From Cocos nucifera (lineage: Eukaryota; Streptophyta; Magnoliopsida; Arecales; Arecaceae), in the NCBI GenBank assembly GCA_006176705.1, contig QRFJ01003313.1:30880-94879 (forward strand): a stretch of 64,000 nucleotides of DNA. Reading direction: 5' to 3'. How positions within the stretch are numbered: the stretch's first letter is position 1; each line of letters begins with the position of its first letter. The notes under the pieces were generated by a model. The model worked only from the letters and a program-made list of their open reading frames with translations. It was not told the DNA's origin and made no database searches. A program made the position numbers and the translations under genes. Shown here piece after piece: positions 34,978 to 46,740 of this stretch.

Positions 34978-34992
34978 ATTGGTATCAGAGCC
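34978..34992 (+). promoter_or_regulatory. L primer-binding site (tRNA-iMet)
   Basis: ATTGGTATCAGAGCC contains the full TGGTATCAGAGC complement of initiator tRNA-Met, directly after the LTR. Confidence 0.85.
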
Positions 34993-35237
34993 TGATGGTG
35001 CATGAAAGCAAAGAAAAAGTCATACAGGATGAAATTAGAAATCCGTACAAGTTTTTCATGGTACGTCTCAGATCTACCTTTGTTATTGCTGTTGTTTGGC
35101 CAACTAGGAGCAGTAGGTTGAAGGTGAAGGTTGAGAGGATTAATGAAAAAATTTTTTTTTAGGGTGAAAGGTTTGGGTGCATGATTTGCTGGTCAGTCTT
35201 GATGGAAAAATCAAGATATATGATGGAAGACAAGGCA

Positions 35238-36030
35238 GGGAGTGCTGCAGTAGCACTTTCTTGGAGATGCAGGGTTGAAAGAGTCTCGATGATGTAGCAG
35301 TCAAGAAAGGTATCTCAGTAGAGGGCATCGGGATTCTTTAAAAAGATGGACAGTGTGGGGCTATTAAAGAGAGGTTTTCCAAGGGATAATGATCGAAGAA
35401 AGGTTGAAGAAGTGACTATACATCCTTCGATTGCAGGAAGGTGGGGAAGTAGTCAAAGATATATTCAACGATTCGATCAGAGCATGGATTTACGGAGCCT
35501 TGGAAATGGATGATCCATAGAGGTCCAGTAAGTTAGGGCTAGGTGGTTGTAGAGCGGTGCAGAGACAAGTCAGAGAGCACTGGAGTATTGCAGGAGTGCT
35601 ATCCTGGAGGCATAGGGGCTAAAAAAGGCTCAATGGTGCAGCAATTGAGGGAGGTATCTCAGTAGAAACTGTTAGGAGCATCTTAGTGAGATTAAGAGTA
35701 GGTCTCAGGAAGAGCCAGGAGGTCTTAGGCAACTGGGAGTGTCCTGGATCAGATTTCTTCTATAGGAGCACCAGGGAGAGTTGCAGTTCAGTGGAGGATG
35801 GTTTGTGTACAATAATAGAGAATCCAGATACCTATGAGGAGGTAGTATCGAGATGAGTCAGGGAGCACTGGAGTGCTGCAGTAGTGCATTCCTGGAGACA
35901 TGAGACTGAGAGAGGCTTGATGGTGCAGCAATCGAGGGAGGTATCTTAGTAGAGAGTGTCAAGAAGCATCTGAGGAAGATCAGGGGTAGGTCTTAGGGAG
36001 AGCCATGGAGTCTCAGGAGCCTTAGGATGA
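35238..36030. repeat. Three dispersed internal repeats of element L
   Basis: Copies begin at about 35238, 35574 and 35861. Each opens with GGGAGYRCTG-like sequence and contains GGTATCTCAGTAGAG (or close variants). The latter two align over about 160 bp. Short ORFs here do not resemble gag or pol. Confidence 0.7.
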
Positions 36031-36818
36031 GGTAGGTGGGTCTGAGCCAAGGACAGGATTTGAGCCATTATTCCTCTGAGTGCAACTGAAGTGATGGCTG
36101 GTGTAGGGGCAGAAGAGTTGAAGACTAGGTTGAAATTTTCTAGGATTCAGTCGTTGGATTCAAAAGAGTTGGATGAGCTCTTAGGTCTCGGAGGTGCCCG
36201 TAGGTTACGGAGGTACCCGAGATGGCTTTGAAGAGGGCCGTAAAGTGCAGAGGGTTTGAAGAGGTAGCGATGGTGTTCGAGGTGCAGCAATGTCTTAGTA
36301 GTGCAACATTGAGTAGTTGACCTCGAGGGACTCGATGACAGCGTCGACTTCTGTAGCATCAGATGGACTTCGGATATAGGTGGAGCTCCGCAGTGGTAGC
36401 TTCATAAGTAGAGAGAAAATTTAGCATGAGTTTAGAGCTAAGGGTCAGTGCCGGTGATGCACGGTTCTTGATGGAGTGGCATGTGTACACGGATAGGCAT
36501 AGCTCTGAGGAGATCGTGTCAGTTGGTACAGCATGTGCTGGCGCAGAAATGCTATAGATTCTCTAGGAAAGTTCAAAGAAAGTGATGTAGCTGCTAAGCA
36601 AAAGGGATCCTATAATTTCAGGATGGTGCCAAGTAGCAAGCACAGGTCTTTAGTAGTGGAGACGGTCATTCCAAAAGTCTCAAAGGTGCACAACAGCTGA
36701 AGATGATTGACGGAGGTGATGTTTGCATAGGTGCTGTCAGGATGCGCATCGACAGTGGGATCGTGCAAGAGTGTATTACCGAGGGGTTTGCCAAGGCTTG
36801 GGGCATCAAGATGAAGAT

Positions 36819-37778
36819 TGAGAGGATTGATGGTGCTCTTAAGCCTTGGAAGGCCACAGAAGGAGCCAGGGTGTTGGCTCCAGAGATTTTAGAAGCTTGG
36901 TTGGTGCTTTGAAGATCTGAAATTTAAGGTGGAGTAAGAAACCAAAGCCAGAGAATCAAGACCATAGAAAAGGGTCACTTCTACATGTTAGTCGGCTTAG
37001 TTTGAAACTAGATCGGCTAAGTCTCAGAGGATAGGCCAAATAGAGAGGAGCGCATTCGGAACTACAGCATAGCACGCAACTGGGTCAGCTCAGTCTAAAA
37101 TTGAGCCAACCTAGTAGACTAAGCTGATCCAGTCTTAAGTTAGCTGGCTCAATGCTGAGACTGAGCTGGCTCAATGCCGAGACTGAGCTGACTCAGTCCG
37201 CGGGTAGAGCTATGCGAGAGTCTATTTGGGGCTAGGATAAGAACTTATCCTAGGGGTCTTAAGATCTAATTTGAGAGGTCTTAAGGAGGCTAACTCATGT
37301 ATGGATTGGGCTTAGATCCAGAGGATGAGAGCATGGGAGACATGGGTGTACATGAGCTCGATGAGTGCTTTCATGTATTGGGTTAGCTAGAGGAGTTTTT
37401 GGTCGGGCCTAATGGCTATGTATAAATACATAGGTTGTATTAGGATTTCAAAAAGAGAGTAATCAATATAGATCTTTTCTTCCTTCAACCTCTCTTCTCT
37501 CTAGAGTAGTTGCCCTAGGTTCCTGAAGAAGTCTTAGAGAGAGGGGGTGCCTCCCTCAAGCCCAAGGAGGGAGGTATCCCAGTATAGATCTAGGTGATGG
37601 ATCTATGATACGCTACCTTAGAGAACATCAAAGGTCTCCTATGGTCCATGCAAAAGATTAGGAGCTTCCGCAACATGGCATCGGAGTTAGGTGATGCCAA
37701 GACAATGTGCCAACAATTAGTATTAGACCGATATCGGATTCCTTACAATTAGTATCAGAGTGATACTAGGATCCTATA
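36819..37778 (+). repeat. L 3' LTR
   Basis: It aligns with 34053-34977, but has an extra copy of a GAGCTGGCTCAATGC-type motif near 37150-37190, which explains its greater length. It ends ATCCTATA followed by CTTCC. Confidence 0.8.
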
Positions 37779-37783
37779 CTTCC

Positions 37784-39967
37784 TGGATTTTTGAAGCTCA
37801 TCCTCTATCTTCTTTAGCTTCTTCTTCAGATAGTGAATATTACTCTTATAGTCCTTGACTATTGGTTTCAGAGGGATCCCATGGAGCAACGGCTCGGTGT
37901 TGGTCGGGGATGATGGACCTTGACTCTGGTTATTAAAGAAACTCTAAATAACATTCACCACAGCACAAATGTAAAGGGGAAAGAAGTTCATTTTCATTTT
38001 TTAAAATATTTGAATACATCAAAAAGAAAAGAAAAGAAGTACAAGTAATCAAAGATTTTCGACCTCGGTCGGTTCAGCAGTAGGTGAGTTCGGTGCATTC
38101 CTTGCGGCCTCAGGCTCGGCTACAGGTTCTGGAGCTTCAGGGATGGGTTCGGTAATTGGAGAGGTGGCCCTAGCATTAGAAGGACTGGCTTCTTCACTGG
38201 GCTTGTTTGTCAAAAGATTGAGATCTACCTCTAAAAAGTTCTTCATAACTCTCCTCATGCAGATCTCGAATTCCTCTAGAAAAGCTTTCTAGGTGAAGGC
38301 AATCTTGATGTCTTCCATTGCTTTGGAGGACTTGAAGGCCTCGACAGCCCACTCCCTCTCGACGCCAACCTCCTCTTCAGCCTTCTTCCTTTTGTCCTCC
38401 GAAAGAGTCAAGGCCTCTCTCAGCTCTGTAGAAACCTTCTCTTCTCTCCTCAATGCCTCTCGAAGGCGATCGACCTCCGTAGTTTGTTCCTTCAAGACCG
38501 CCTTCAAACAGTCGACCTCAATCTGAACCCTTTCTATCTCTGCCTGAGCCTCTCGAAGTTCCTTGGAGAACTCAACTTAGCAAAGATCGGCTACCTTCGA
38601 ATGGGCAAACAAGAAATGCCTCAGCTGCAGGATAGAAGGAAATTAAGTCAAAACTCTGAGAGTATATCCCGCATTCGATCAAGTTCGAAGGTATTAATTA
38701 CCTTGAGGAAGGCAGTAAATGACTCATCAAATCTTTCAGCATCCTCCATCCCAACCATTTTATCAATAATGTGCGGAAGGATGTTGCCCTTCATCAGGGA
38801 TTGGACGACCTCTCGATCATCCAAGGAAGCTCGCTCCTGATCGGAGCCCTCACCACTCGAGTTTTCGATCGTCTTCCTTATCCTTTTTCTGATGGCATCC
38901 TTTTTTTTCTTCTTTTTCTCAACGACCATGCTGCTCAGGAGGTATGGGGGCTGCATCCTCTTGGGGCAAGGTTGGAGTTGGTGCTGCCACATCGGCCTCT
39001 GGGATGGGTGCTGCTTGGATCGGTATGATCGAGACCAGCTCAATAGTGCAGGCCTTCTTCGATGTTTCCTCAATGGAGCTATCCTTTCTCTTGAGGGACT
39101 TGATCCCCTTGGCCAGATAGTTTCTCTCCTTAGGAGTCATTTCTGCAAAAGAAAAATCAAAGTTAGAGAAAGGAAAGAGACCATGCATAATTGGTGGACT
39201 ATAAAGGACTACCTACCGGACTGAGAGGATTAAGACCAAAGTCGAACAAGGTCTGATCATCTAGCAGCCTGGAGATTGGGGGAGCTCAGTAGTTTTTTAT
39301 CTTATCAGTCGAGTCCTGATCCTCTTTCTCAAGTCTAGGGTCTCGATGGATCGAATCCCTTATATCGCCCTAGGAAGAAAGTCCTAAATCTAAAAAAGAA
39401 CATGAGATGAAAAAGAATTTCTCCTTCCAGTTATGAATGAAAGAAGGGGCAACCTTGAGTAACCCCTTCTTGCTGAATTGGAGAGACATATACCACTAAT
39501 CTTTGGTGATCGGATGATGTTTGAAGGTGAAGAAGTTACAAAATAAGGAGATAGAAGGTCGGACGTCAGCCATTACGTACAAGAAAAGAAATCCTACAAT
39601 GAACCTAAAAGAGTTTGGTGCCATAGCAGCAAAAAAAATATTTAAAAATTTAAACAAGTTGATTATGAAAGAAGGTATGGGTAGCCAAAGTCCTACCCAG
39701 AGAATCTCAACATACAAACAAGTTCGGCCAGGAGGAGGGAAATAGGTTCAATTGCTAAGACCAGAAAGTTCAAGTTCGTAATCCGAAGGGACTCCGAACT
39801 AAATCCTAATCAGTGAAAGATCTTTCGGCCAAAGTTTGCATGGGATAGTATAGAGGATGAAGGATGGTTGAGGTACTTCTATAAGTTCGAGATCCTTATG
39901 AGGAGGATGCATGAGCCAAATGGGTCGAGCTTCCAGAACTAGTTGATCAGGATTCTTCAGAGGACAT
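37784..39967 (-). pseudogene. G1 antisense gene, start codon to exon 5 (first part)
   Basis: The ATG at 39967 gives MSSEES then TGA, the same stop position as in G0. Exon 2 (39967-39213) holds FFTFKHHPITKD and YVEILWVGLWLPIPSF of the putative gypsy-type transposon domain. Intron 2 is 39143-39212 (70 nt, GTAGTCC to TTTTGCAG), intron 3 is 38625-38701 (77 nt, AAG|GTAATT to CCTGCAG), and intron 4 is 37926-38063 (138 nt, GAG|GTCGAA to AACCAG). All have GT-AG ends in this copy, and joining exons 4 and 5 stays in frame. Exon 3 carries EMTPKERNYLAKGIKSLKRK and a poly-Lys segment. Exon 4 is a coiled coil (KEQTTEVDRLREALRREEK) with an Ala/Pro/Glu-rich tail. Stops and indels remain in exon 2. Function unknown. 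Confidence 0.68.
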
Positions 39968-39977
39968 GAGGATCAAT

Positions 39978-40097
39978 CTAAAGTGAAGAAAATATCTGAA
40001 AAATCAATGAAAATAAAATTTAAGACCCTCTCGAAGAAACTAAATGGGCAGAGATGCTAAAACACAGAACGATCAAAAAGAGGATTTAAGAACTAAC
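39978..40097 (-). other. Predicted leader intron of the G1 antisense gene
   Basis: Donor TTTAG|GTTAGT at 40097 and acceptor CACTTTAG at 39978, 120 nt. The start codon is ten bases further on. The donor context is identical to that of G0. Confidence 0.62.
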
Positions 40098-40273
40098 CTA
40101 AATTGATGAAAAAGAATGGAGAGGTGGCAAGCTCAATGAAAATAGAAGGAAAGAGCCTCCAGGAATCGAAGGAAACGAAGGAAGACACTGGTGCTCTAGT
40201 GCAGAAGGAAGAAGAAGACCAGAGGAAAAAAGAGGTGACTTGGGCAACATGAAATATCAAGGAAGGAAGATGA

Positions 40274-40283
40274 GTTTAAATAG
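40274..40283 (-). promoter_or_regulatory. TATA-like box of the G1 antisense gene
   Basis: CTATTTAAAC on the minus strand lies 177 bp before the leader-intron donor and 310 bp inside the 3' LTR. An aligned element is present in G3. Promoter activity is inferred. Confidence 0.45.
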
Positions 40284-40574
40284 CTGAAAGAGTTCAAAAT
40301 GATCATGATTGCAGATCTCCACTAACCAACTTTAGGCTGACACGTGTCTCCCTCATCATAGTGGTAGAGCTGCAATGACCGAAATCTTTATTACGTCGCA
40401 CCTTGGGCAGCACTTTGGTGGGAGTTCCAAAAATTCATCTTTTCAAGTCAAATCATATTAACGAAGCTTCGATGTCAGCAAAGATAGTGATAATACTTTT
40501 TCTACAAAGTGTGTGAAAGGTGGATAAAGGACTTCGGCACTCGCATTTCTTTACTCCCTTCTTTCGAAATTCAA

Positions 40575-40593
40575 ACTTGGGAGTAGGGGCTTG
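40575..40593 (+). promoter_or_regulatory. G1 polypurine tract
   Basis: GGGAGTAGGGGCTT directly precedes the 3' LTR start TGTTAGAG, as expected for a polypurine tract. Confidence 0.75.
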
Positions 40594-41976
40594 TGTTAGA
40601 GATTCTCCCTTTCCTACTAAAGACTGGGAAGGATTTGGACCTTGGGACGACCTCGTCTAGTGAAAGCAACCATGGCCAACTTTATGCAATAACACGAGAA
40701 CCTACTGGGCCTCATGGGTCTCGCCCGAACGAGCTTGAATAGTGGTGGCGGCTCTCGAAGCAGTTAAGTGACCGGTCATGATGTAGTCTGACCTAATCGA
40801 TCTTGAAGCTACTTGGACTCTCTCCTTACCGAAATTTATCCAGATTGTTCAACACTGGATTGACACCGAATTGGTAGAACTCCTTCCTTGATGAATTTTT
40901 GCAATCTATAAAGAGTGGCGGACCTCTACATTCTTGCACCGAAAGCTTTGGATACGTGAGCGAGAAAGCCTCATCTCCATCTTATTAACCTTCGGTCATT
41001 CATGAAAGTCATAGAGCTTCAAGAAAAATGATTGAGTCACAAAAGTATCGTAGTCATCTACAACTGCCAACCAAGCTCTTGCCGGTCGATCTCCATCTAG
41101 TCACCAAAAAGGCTCCTTCCGATCAACTCCTCCAGTCTTCTGAACTCCCTCAGTGATGCCCTAATCGGACCTCCTCCAGCGGATCCCCTTTCGAACTACC
41201 CACAGTCAGATTCCTTCCGAATTCCTCTAGTGAATTTTCTCCCATATTCCTTCTAGATGATCTCCTTTCAGACGATCTTCTCAGTTATGCTCTCACCGGA
41301 TGAACTTCATCAGTCATCCTCCTTTCAGATGATCTCCTCCAGTCGGGTTCCTCCATCCGATCTCCTTTCAGGTGATTTTCTCCAAACAAAATTATTATGA
41401 ACGAGCTTCTTTCAGTCATCAGGTAAGTTTTCTCCAGTCGACTTCCTTCCAATCACCCAAAAGGACCTCATCATCCACATGAATTCAGCTACCAACTTAC
41501 TACAAATCAAAATACAAGCAGATGACCTTAAAGGAGTTTGAACTACTCTGAAACTGATGTAACCCAAAGCTCTTCACTGCCAACGTCTGCTCTGTCTAAA
41601 CTTCAACTATTAAATCCCAATAGACTAGCGCATCATGACAACGAACACTATCCTCCGTAACAAACTCCATATAGCCTAAATGGCCCACTACTAGATGGTT
41701 ATGGCTGTTACCATCAATTTGTTATAGGCTTTATCTATAAAAGAGACCCTCTGATATATTTTCTCTAAGCTCTCATTTTTCTTCTCATTGCTTTGCTCCT
41801 TAATTTTTGAGCACTCCATTTTTGTTGGCTGGAAGAGCTAACTTGACCATTGGAGGGTCCTACCGAAGCCACCACCCCCGACTCCGGTCATGACTTTATT
41901 TTTGTAGGTCACTGGTGGCTGCCTCATCTCCCTCAACTCCAGCTCACTCTGGCATCAACTAGATTCTGCACCAATA
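40594..41976 (+). repeat. G1 3' LTR
   Basis: It aligns with 25299-26688 across its length, including TATAAAAG at 41736-41743 and terminal CCAATA. It is followed by the CTACA target copy. Confidence 0.92.
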
Positions 41977-42684
41977 CTACACATGAAAGATTTCATGAGC
42001 TTCAACATTAAAAAAGATAATTTCGAGAAAGAATTAGCTGAGCTTAGAAAAAATGCCAGTGACAAGTTCTAGGCTTTAACTACGAAGGTCAGCTCTCTCA
42101 AAGTTGAGCTCAAGATGGCAAAAGAGAAGATTCAACTATTGGAGGGGAGTTCATCATGGTCTTCTTACAAAGCCCGATACGAATGAGATTGGTCTCAGAG
42201 GTTCTCTGCACTCTAGAAGCAGTTGTTTGATGTCGAGTCTACCTATGAGATCTATCGGTTGGGCTGGTGTGGTAGAATATCTAAGCTTGAGGAGTAACTT
42301 TGAGCTACTAACAGCAAGATGGCTTAGCTTCAACAACAGCTTTTCGATAGTTATCGATCTGGTATAAGTAGGAAGTCAGAAGAGATTGCCTCCTTGAAGA
42401 GGATCATGGGCAAACTTTTGGAATCAATTGGGATTGAGAAAGCCAAAATTCAGCAATTAAGGCTTCAATTGGTTTGCAAACAGCAAGCCATCAAAGATGC
42501 CGAGGCTGAATCTAAGGTTCTGAGAAAAAGATTGTGGGCGTCAGAAGAGAAATACCAAAGGACTGACAGAATGTTCTGTGATAACTTGATAAAGAGAAAG
42601 AAGCTCGAGGAAGAGATCATCAGCCTGAAAGAATCCTTGGTAATGGCCAGCAGTCTGAAGTTCGAGGAATCAGATCCCTCTTAG
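41977..42684 (+). pseudogene. G0 antisense gene, exon 5 (second part, to stop)
   Basis: It resumes after the G1 target duplication as HMKDF, then KKDNFEKELAELRKNASDKF. A long coiled coil follows with several frameshifts. The last 96 codons (42394-42684) are open: IEKAKIQQLRLQLVCKQ and KRKKLEEEIISLKESLVMAS, ending ESDPS and stop. G1 has the same ending on its minus strand. The Leu/Glu/Lys heptad pattern suggests a dimerising coiled coil, and no catalytic motif is visible. Confidence 0.62.
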
Positions 42685-42756
42685 ATCTTCAGCTTTTTCT
42701 TTCTTTCTTTTGTAATCGGTATTGTAGACCTTTATTTTATACATGACTTTGATTTT

Positions 42757-42762
42757 AATAAA
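42757..42762 (+). promoter_or_regulatory. Poly(A) signal after the G0 antisense gene
   Basis: AATAAA lies 73 bases after the stop codon, preceded by a T-rich stretch. The corresponding G1 sequence is recognisable but mutated. It supports a transcript ending here, before the 115-bp repeats. Confidence 0.45.
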
Positions 42763-42854
42763 ATGTTATCTTTCCTCATTTTCACCTTATGTGAATTGAG
42801 TGACTGTTGATAGCTCTGGTTTCCTTCCTCTTTTTTTTTGTGTGTGGTCTCGCG

Positions 42855-43467
42855 TGTTGGGATAAACTATCCTCTCTTGGACTGATGTGGCGCTGGTGAT
42901 TAGCCAAGCAATAAGGAACAATCTCCTACGATCAATGTGGAAGCAAAATAATGGATTCAAGAAAAAAGAGTGAAAGAGAGCATAAGAGTTTTTCGGAAGA
43001 AAAGAGCTTTATTCAATGAATTCAGCATCATATACAACCTTGATCTATTTTCAGTATTTATACTTTACAAAAGGGTCAAGCCCCAAGCTCATAGAAAAAC
43101 TTTCCAAAATCCAAACAACCCATGTATACAAAATAAATCCGCAAAAATTGAGCCGGTCTAGTTTCAGACCGGATCGGCTAACCTGCGACTAGGTCCACTC
43201 AGTCTCAGACTGAGCCGAACTAGTTGTGTATCATGCCAATAGTCCAAAAATGCTATTTTTTGTCTGAATTTGTTTCTAAGACATAGTCGATCCAATCCTG
43301 AATTGAGCTGGCCCAGTTTCCAACTTAGCCAGCTCAGTCTCAGGATGAGTCAACCTAGTTTCTAAACTTTGCTATCTAGACTAATTTCTCTTCTGACTTG
43401 CTTCCATCTTCTCATGATCTATCTTATCATATTTTCAAAACTTTGGTGCACCATTTTTGGGCTCATA
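42855..43467 (-). repeat. C2 3' LTR
   Basis: Plus-strand TGTTGGGATA to GGGCTCATA; in the minus direction the start TGTGAGC is changed to TATGAGC. It carries the GACTGAGCCGAACTAG-type motif array at 43150-43370. Confidence 0.9.
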
Positions 43468-43499
43468 TTCTCTATCTTGATGCTTCCAAGTCCTTGTGA

Positions 43500-46400
43500 A
43501 CTCATCTCTTCTTAGCAAACCCATCCTTGCAACACACATCTAAAAGCTATCTCTGGGGGGTACCTTCATGAGTGCATCAGACTGATTCTCCTTGGTATGG
43601 ACCTTCATCAGTTCCACTTCACCTTCCTCTTCCAGCTCTCTGATCCTTTGGTACCTCACGTCTATATGCTTTGTGCGTGCATGATAGACTGGGTTCTATG
43701 CTAACAACAGAGCACTCTGACTATCATTGAATAGTGTAACCTTGCTTTGCTCCACCTCCAACTCAACAATCAGCCTTCTAAGCTAAAGGGCTTTCTTTAC
43801 AGCTTCCGTTATTCCAATATACTTGACCTTTGTGGTAGATAAGGCCATAATTGGTTGAAAGATTGATCTCCAAGACACCGATCCACCATACATGCAGAAG
43901 ATGTATCCAGTAGTAGACCTTCTTGTATCAAAATCTTCTATGTAATTTTCATCTACAAATCCTTCTAGAAGACTTGAATCTCCACCTTCAAATCCTCCTG
44001 GCTATCCACCAAATACCAAACCATAATCCCTTGTTCCATGTAGATATCACAATATCTATTTCATTGCTTTCCAGTGTTCCTTCCCAGAGTTAGCCGTGTA
44101 TCTACTAACCGTGCTCACTGCATGTGCTATATCTGGTCTACAACACACCATAGTATACATCACACTACCTACAGCATTCGTATAAGAGACTCTTTCTAAG
44201 TATTCTCTCTCCTTTTTTGATTGGAGGCTTTGTAACTTGGAGAGAGATATATGGCTCGGTAATGATGTCTCTATAGGTTTGGCCTTCTCCATTCCAAACC
44301 TCTTCAGAACTTCCTGAACATATGTTTCTTATGACAAATGGAGCACTCCTTTACATCTATCTCTGCAAATCTTCATTTCAAGGATTTTTTCAGCTAGATC
44401 CAGATCCTTCATCTCAAACTCAGATGGTAATGTCCTTTTCAACCTTTTCACAGCTTTCATGTTTCTACTAGCTATAAGCATATCATCTACATATAGTAGT
44501 AGGTACAGAGTATCCTTCTCATCTACATCCTTGATGTAGACACAGTAAACATGTTCATATCTACTGAAACCCAGGCTCAAAATAAAACTATCAAATCTTC
44601 GATACCACTGATGAGGGGACTATTTGAAGCCATACAAAGACCTTCTAAGTAAACCCATATTTTCTTCCTATCCAGTCTCCATGAAACCATCTAGCTGCTT
44701 CATGTAGATCCTTTCCTCCAATGTGCCATGAAGGAAGGCCGTCTTCACATCCATCTATTCCAACTCCATGTTGTACTGCACCACTAGTGATAGTAAAATC
44801 TGAATAGATGTATGACGCACCATAGGAGAAAAAAATTCTATGTAGTCAATCCCTTTTCTTTATGAGTATTCCTTTGCTATTAGTCTTGCTTTGAATCTGA
44901 CTCCACCTTATTTTGAAGGTGCCTCTTTCTTTATGAACACCCACTTTGAGCTAATAGATCGAGCACCTTCTGGAAGATCCACCAGCTACCATGTTTGATT
45001 CTTTTCAAGTGATTCTATCTCCTCCATCATGGTCTGCATCCATGAATCATGATCCTCACTCTCCATAGTTCCTACATAATTTTCTGGATCTCCATTAGCA
45101 GTGATGAGTACATAGAAGATAACCTCATCAATGCCATATCTAACTGGTCTCCTGATAGTATGCTGGGGTTTGTGCAAAGCCACTCCCACTGGCAGATTTT
45201 TGTCTGATGTCTATGGCCGATCTTGCACATCCATCTAAACTGTTGGCACTTCATGCCAGTCTTCCATCTGAATATCTTTTCTCCTACCCAGCTCCACCTC
45301 AATAGGAACACTCTTATACGTGGATTCGGACTGCATATCATCTATCTCAGACTAGCCAATACTGTTCACCTTTGTCTTCCTAATTTCATCTATCCCAGAC
45401 CTCCTTAAGATGCTCTTCTCATCAAAGATAATATCCCTATGGATCACTGACTTCTATGCCTAAGAGTCCCACTGTAGGTACCCCTTGACTCTTTGTGGAT
45501 ACCCTATGAATGTTATCTTTTGAGATTTCGGGTCCAATTTGCTCCTCTTGATTGCCTCCACATGTGCATAGGCTGGACAATCGAAGATCTTCAGGTAGCC
45601 AAGCTCCACCTTCTTTCCACTCCAGATCTCCTTTAGAATGTGTCCATTCAACTTACAATGTGCGGACCTATTCATAAGAAAACAAGAAAAAGTTAAGGCA
45701 TCACCCTAAAAAGATTTTGGAAGTGATGTCTACAGCCTCAAATTTCGTGCCTTCTCGATCAATATCCGGTTCATTCTCTCTGCGACACCATTCTACTGGG
45801 AAATCATCTTCACCGTATAATGGTGTTTGATGCCATTTTTCTTACAGTACCTCCTGTATTCCAGGCTAGTATACTCTCCTCCATTATCAGACCTTAAACA
45901 CTTCACCTATCTCCCTAACTCCTCTACTTCAGCTCTCTAGGCTCTGAACTGGGCAAACACCTCTAATTTTTCTCTAATCAAATAAATCCATACCTTCCTT
46001 GAGAAATCATCAATGAAAATGATAAAATACCTTGCCCCACCTTTAGCTGATATAGGAGCTGGTCCCCACACATTCGAGTGCACTAAATCCAGCACTTTTT
46101 CACTATGCTTGGTAGTTCTAGCAAACTTTACCCTAAGCTATTTGTCAAAGATACATGACTCACACAAATCTGTGCCCTCATTCTTTAGGGCTGGGATCAT
46201 ACCTCTTCTGCTAAGTTCAGTGAGCCCACGGTCACTCATATGATCCATCTGATAGTGCCACAGTCGATATAAAATCTACTCTTCCTGTGCCGCTGCTAGC
46301 ACCTCTACGCTATCATTTACAACCGAGTCTTCCATTCTATAAAGATTGTTGCTCAGTCTTCTACCTCTCATCACCACCAAAGCTTCCTCAAAAATTTTCA

Positions 46401-46740
46401 GACATCCACTCCCAGCCTGGCTACTAAAAGCATAACCCTGCTCCTCCAAGTAGCCTAAAGAAATCAAATATTTTTTCAACTCTGGTACATGCTTGACATT
46501 TGATAATGTATGAATAATCCTATCGTACATCATCATCCTGATAGAGCCAACTCTAGCTACTTTGCATGGATGATCATCTCTAAGGCTGACACTTCCATCA
46601 TCGGCCTTCTAGTAGGTAGCAAACCACTCTCGATGAGAAGTATAGTGGTGTGAGCATGCTAAATCCAATATCCATATAGTATCGCACTCTATGGATCCAT
46701 CTGATACAACTAACAGGTCTTCTCCACTGCACATAGAAGT
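43500..46740 (-). pseudogene. C2 pol: protease, integrase, RT, RNase H (broken)
   Basis: In minus direction: protease ILDLACSHHYTSH near 46670 (DSAC changed to DLAC). Integrase spans about 46260-45700, including the open ending 45675-45460 with KVELGYLKIFDCPAYAHVEA. The RT start is at 45189-44986 and the RT core holds LLLYVDDMLIAS near 44490. RNase H runs from 44290 (SYTNAVGSVMYTMVCCRPDIAHAV) to about 43560. Several stops are TAG codons at conserved Gln or Trp sites. The polypurine stretch before the 3' LTR reads AAGATAGAGAA on the minus strand. Confidence 0.88.

Larger units (their letters stand above)
34053..37778 (+). mobile_element. Element L: non-coding LTR retrotransposon (iMet-primed)
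   Basis: Two direct LTRs (34053-34977 and about 36819-37778) flank 1.84 kb without a recognisable retroelement domain. The target duplication is CTTCC (34048-34052 and 37779-37783), and removing L restores the G1 exon. A perfect primer site TTGGTATCAGAGCC follows the 5' LTR. It must have moved with proteins from another element. The iMet site and the LTR motif array suggest a copia-type partner, which is an inference. Plus orientation is taken from the primer site. Confidence 0.85.
25299..41976 (+). mobile_element. Element G1: Tat-type Ty3/gypsy retrotransposon with nested L
   Basis: The LTRs at 25299-26688 (1390 bp) and 40594-41976 (1383 bp) are in direct orientation, with target duplication CTATA (25294-25298) and CTACA (41977-41981). 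Plus-strand gag, protease, RT, RNase H, archaeal-type RNase H and integrase run from 26810 to 32260. A 115-bp tandem repeat block and then the minus-strand antisense gene (40.3 to 33.7 kb) follow. L is inserted in the last exon of that gene. Removing L gives an element of about 12.9 kb, a normal size for the lineage. All frames are broken. Confidence 0.92.

Noticed and set aside
35140..36912. Short ORFs in the interior of element L
   Set aside because: Scattered on both strands, under 75 codons, none with a retroelement or other recognisable motif.
42104..42367. 87-codon ORF starting MSSRWQKRRFNYW
   Set aside because: Wrong frame relative to the coiled-coil exon of the G0 antisense gene that it overlaps.
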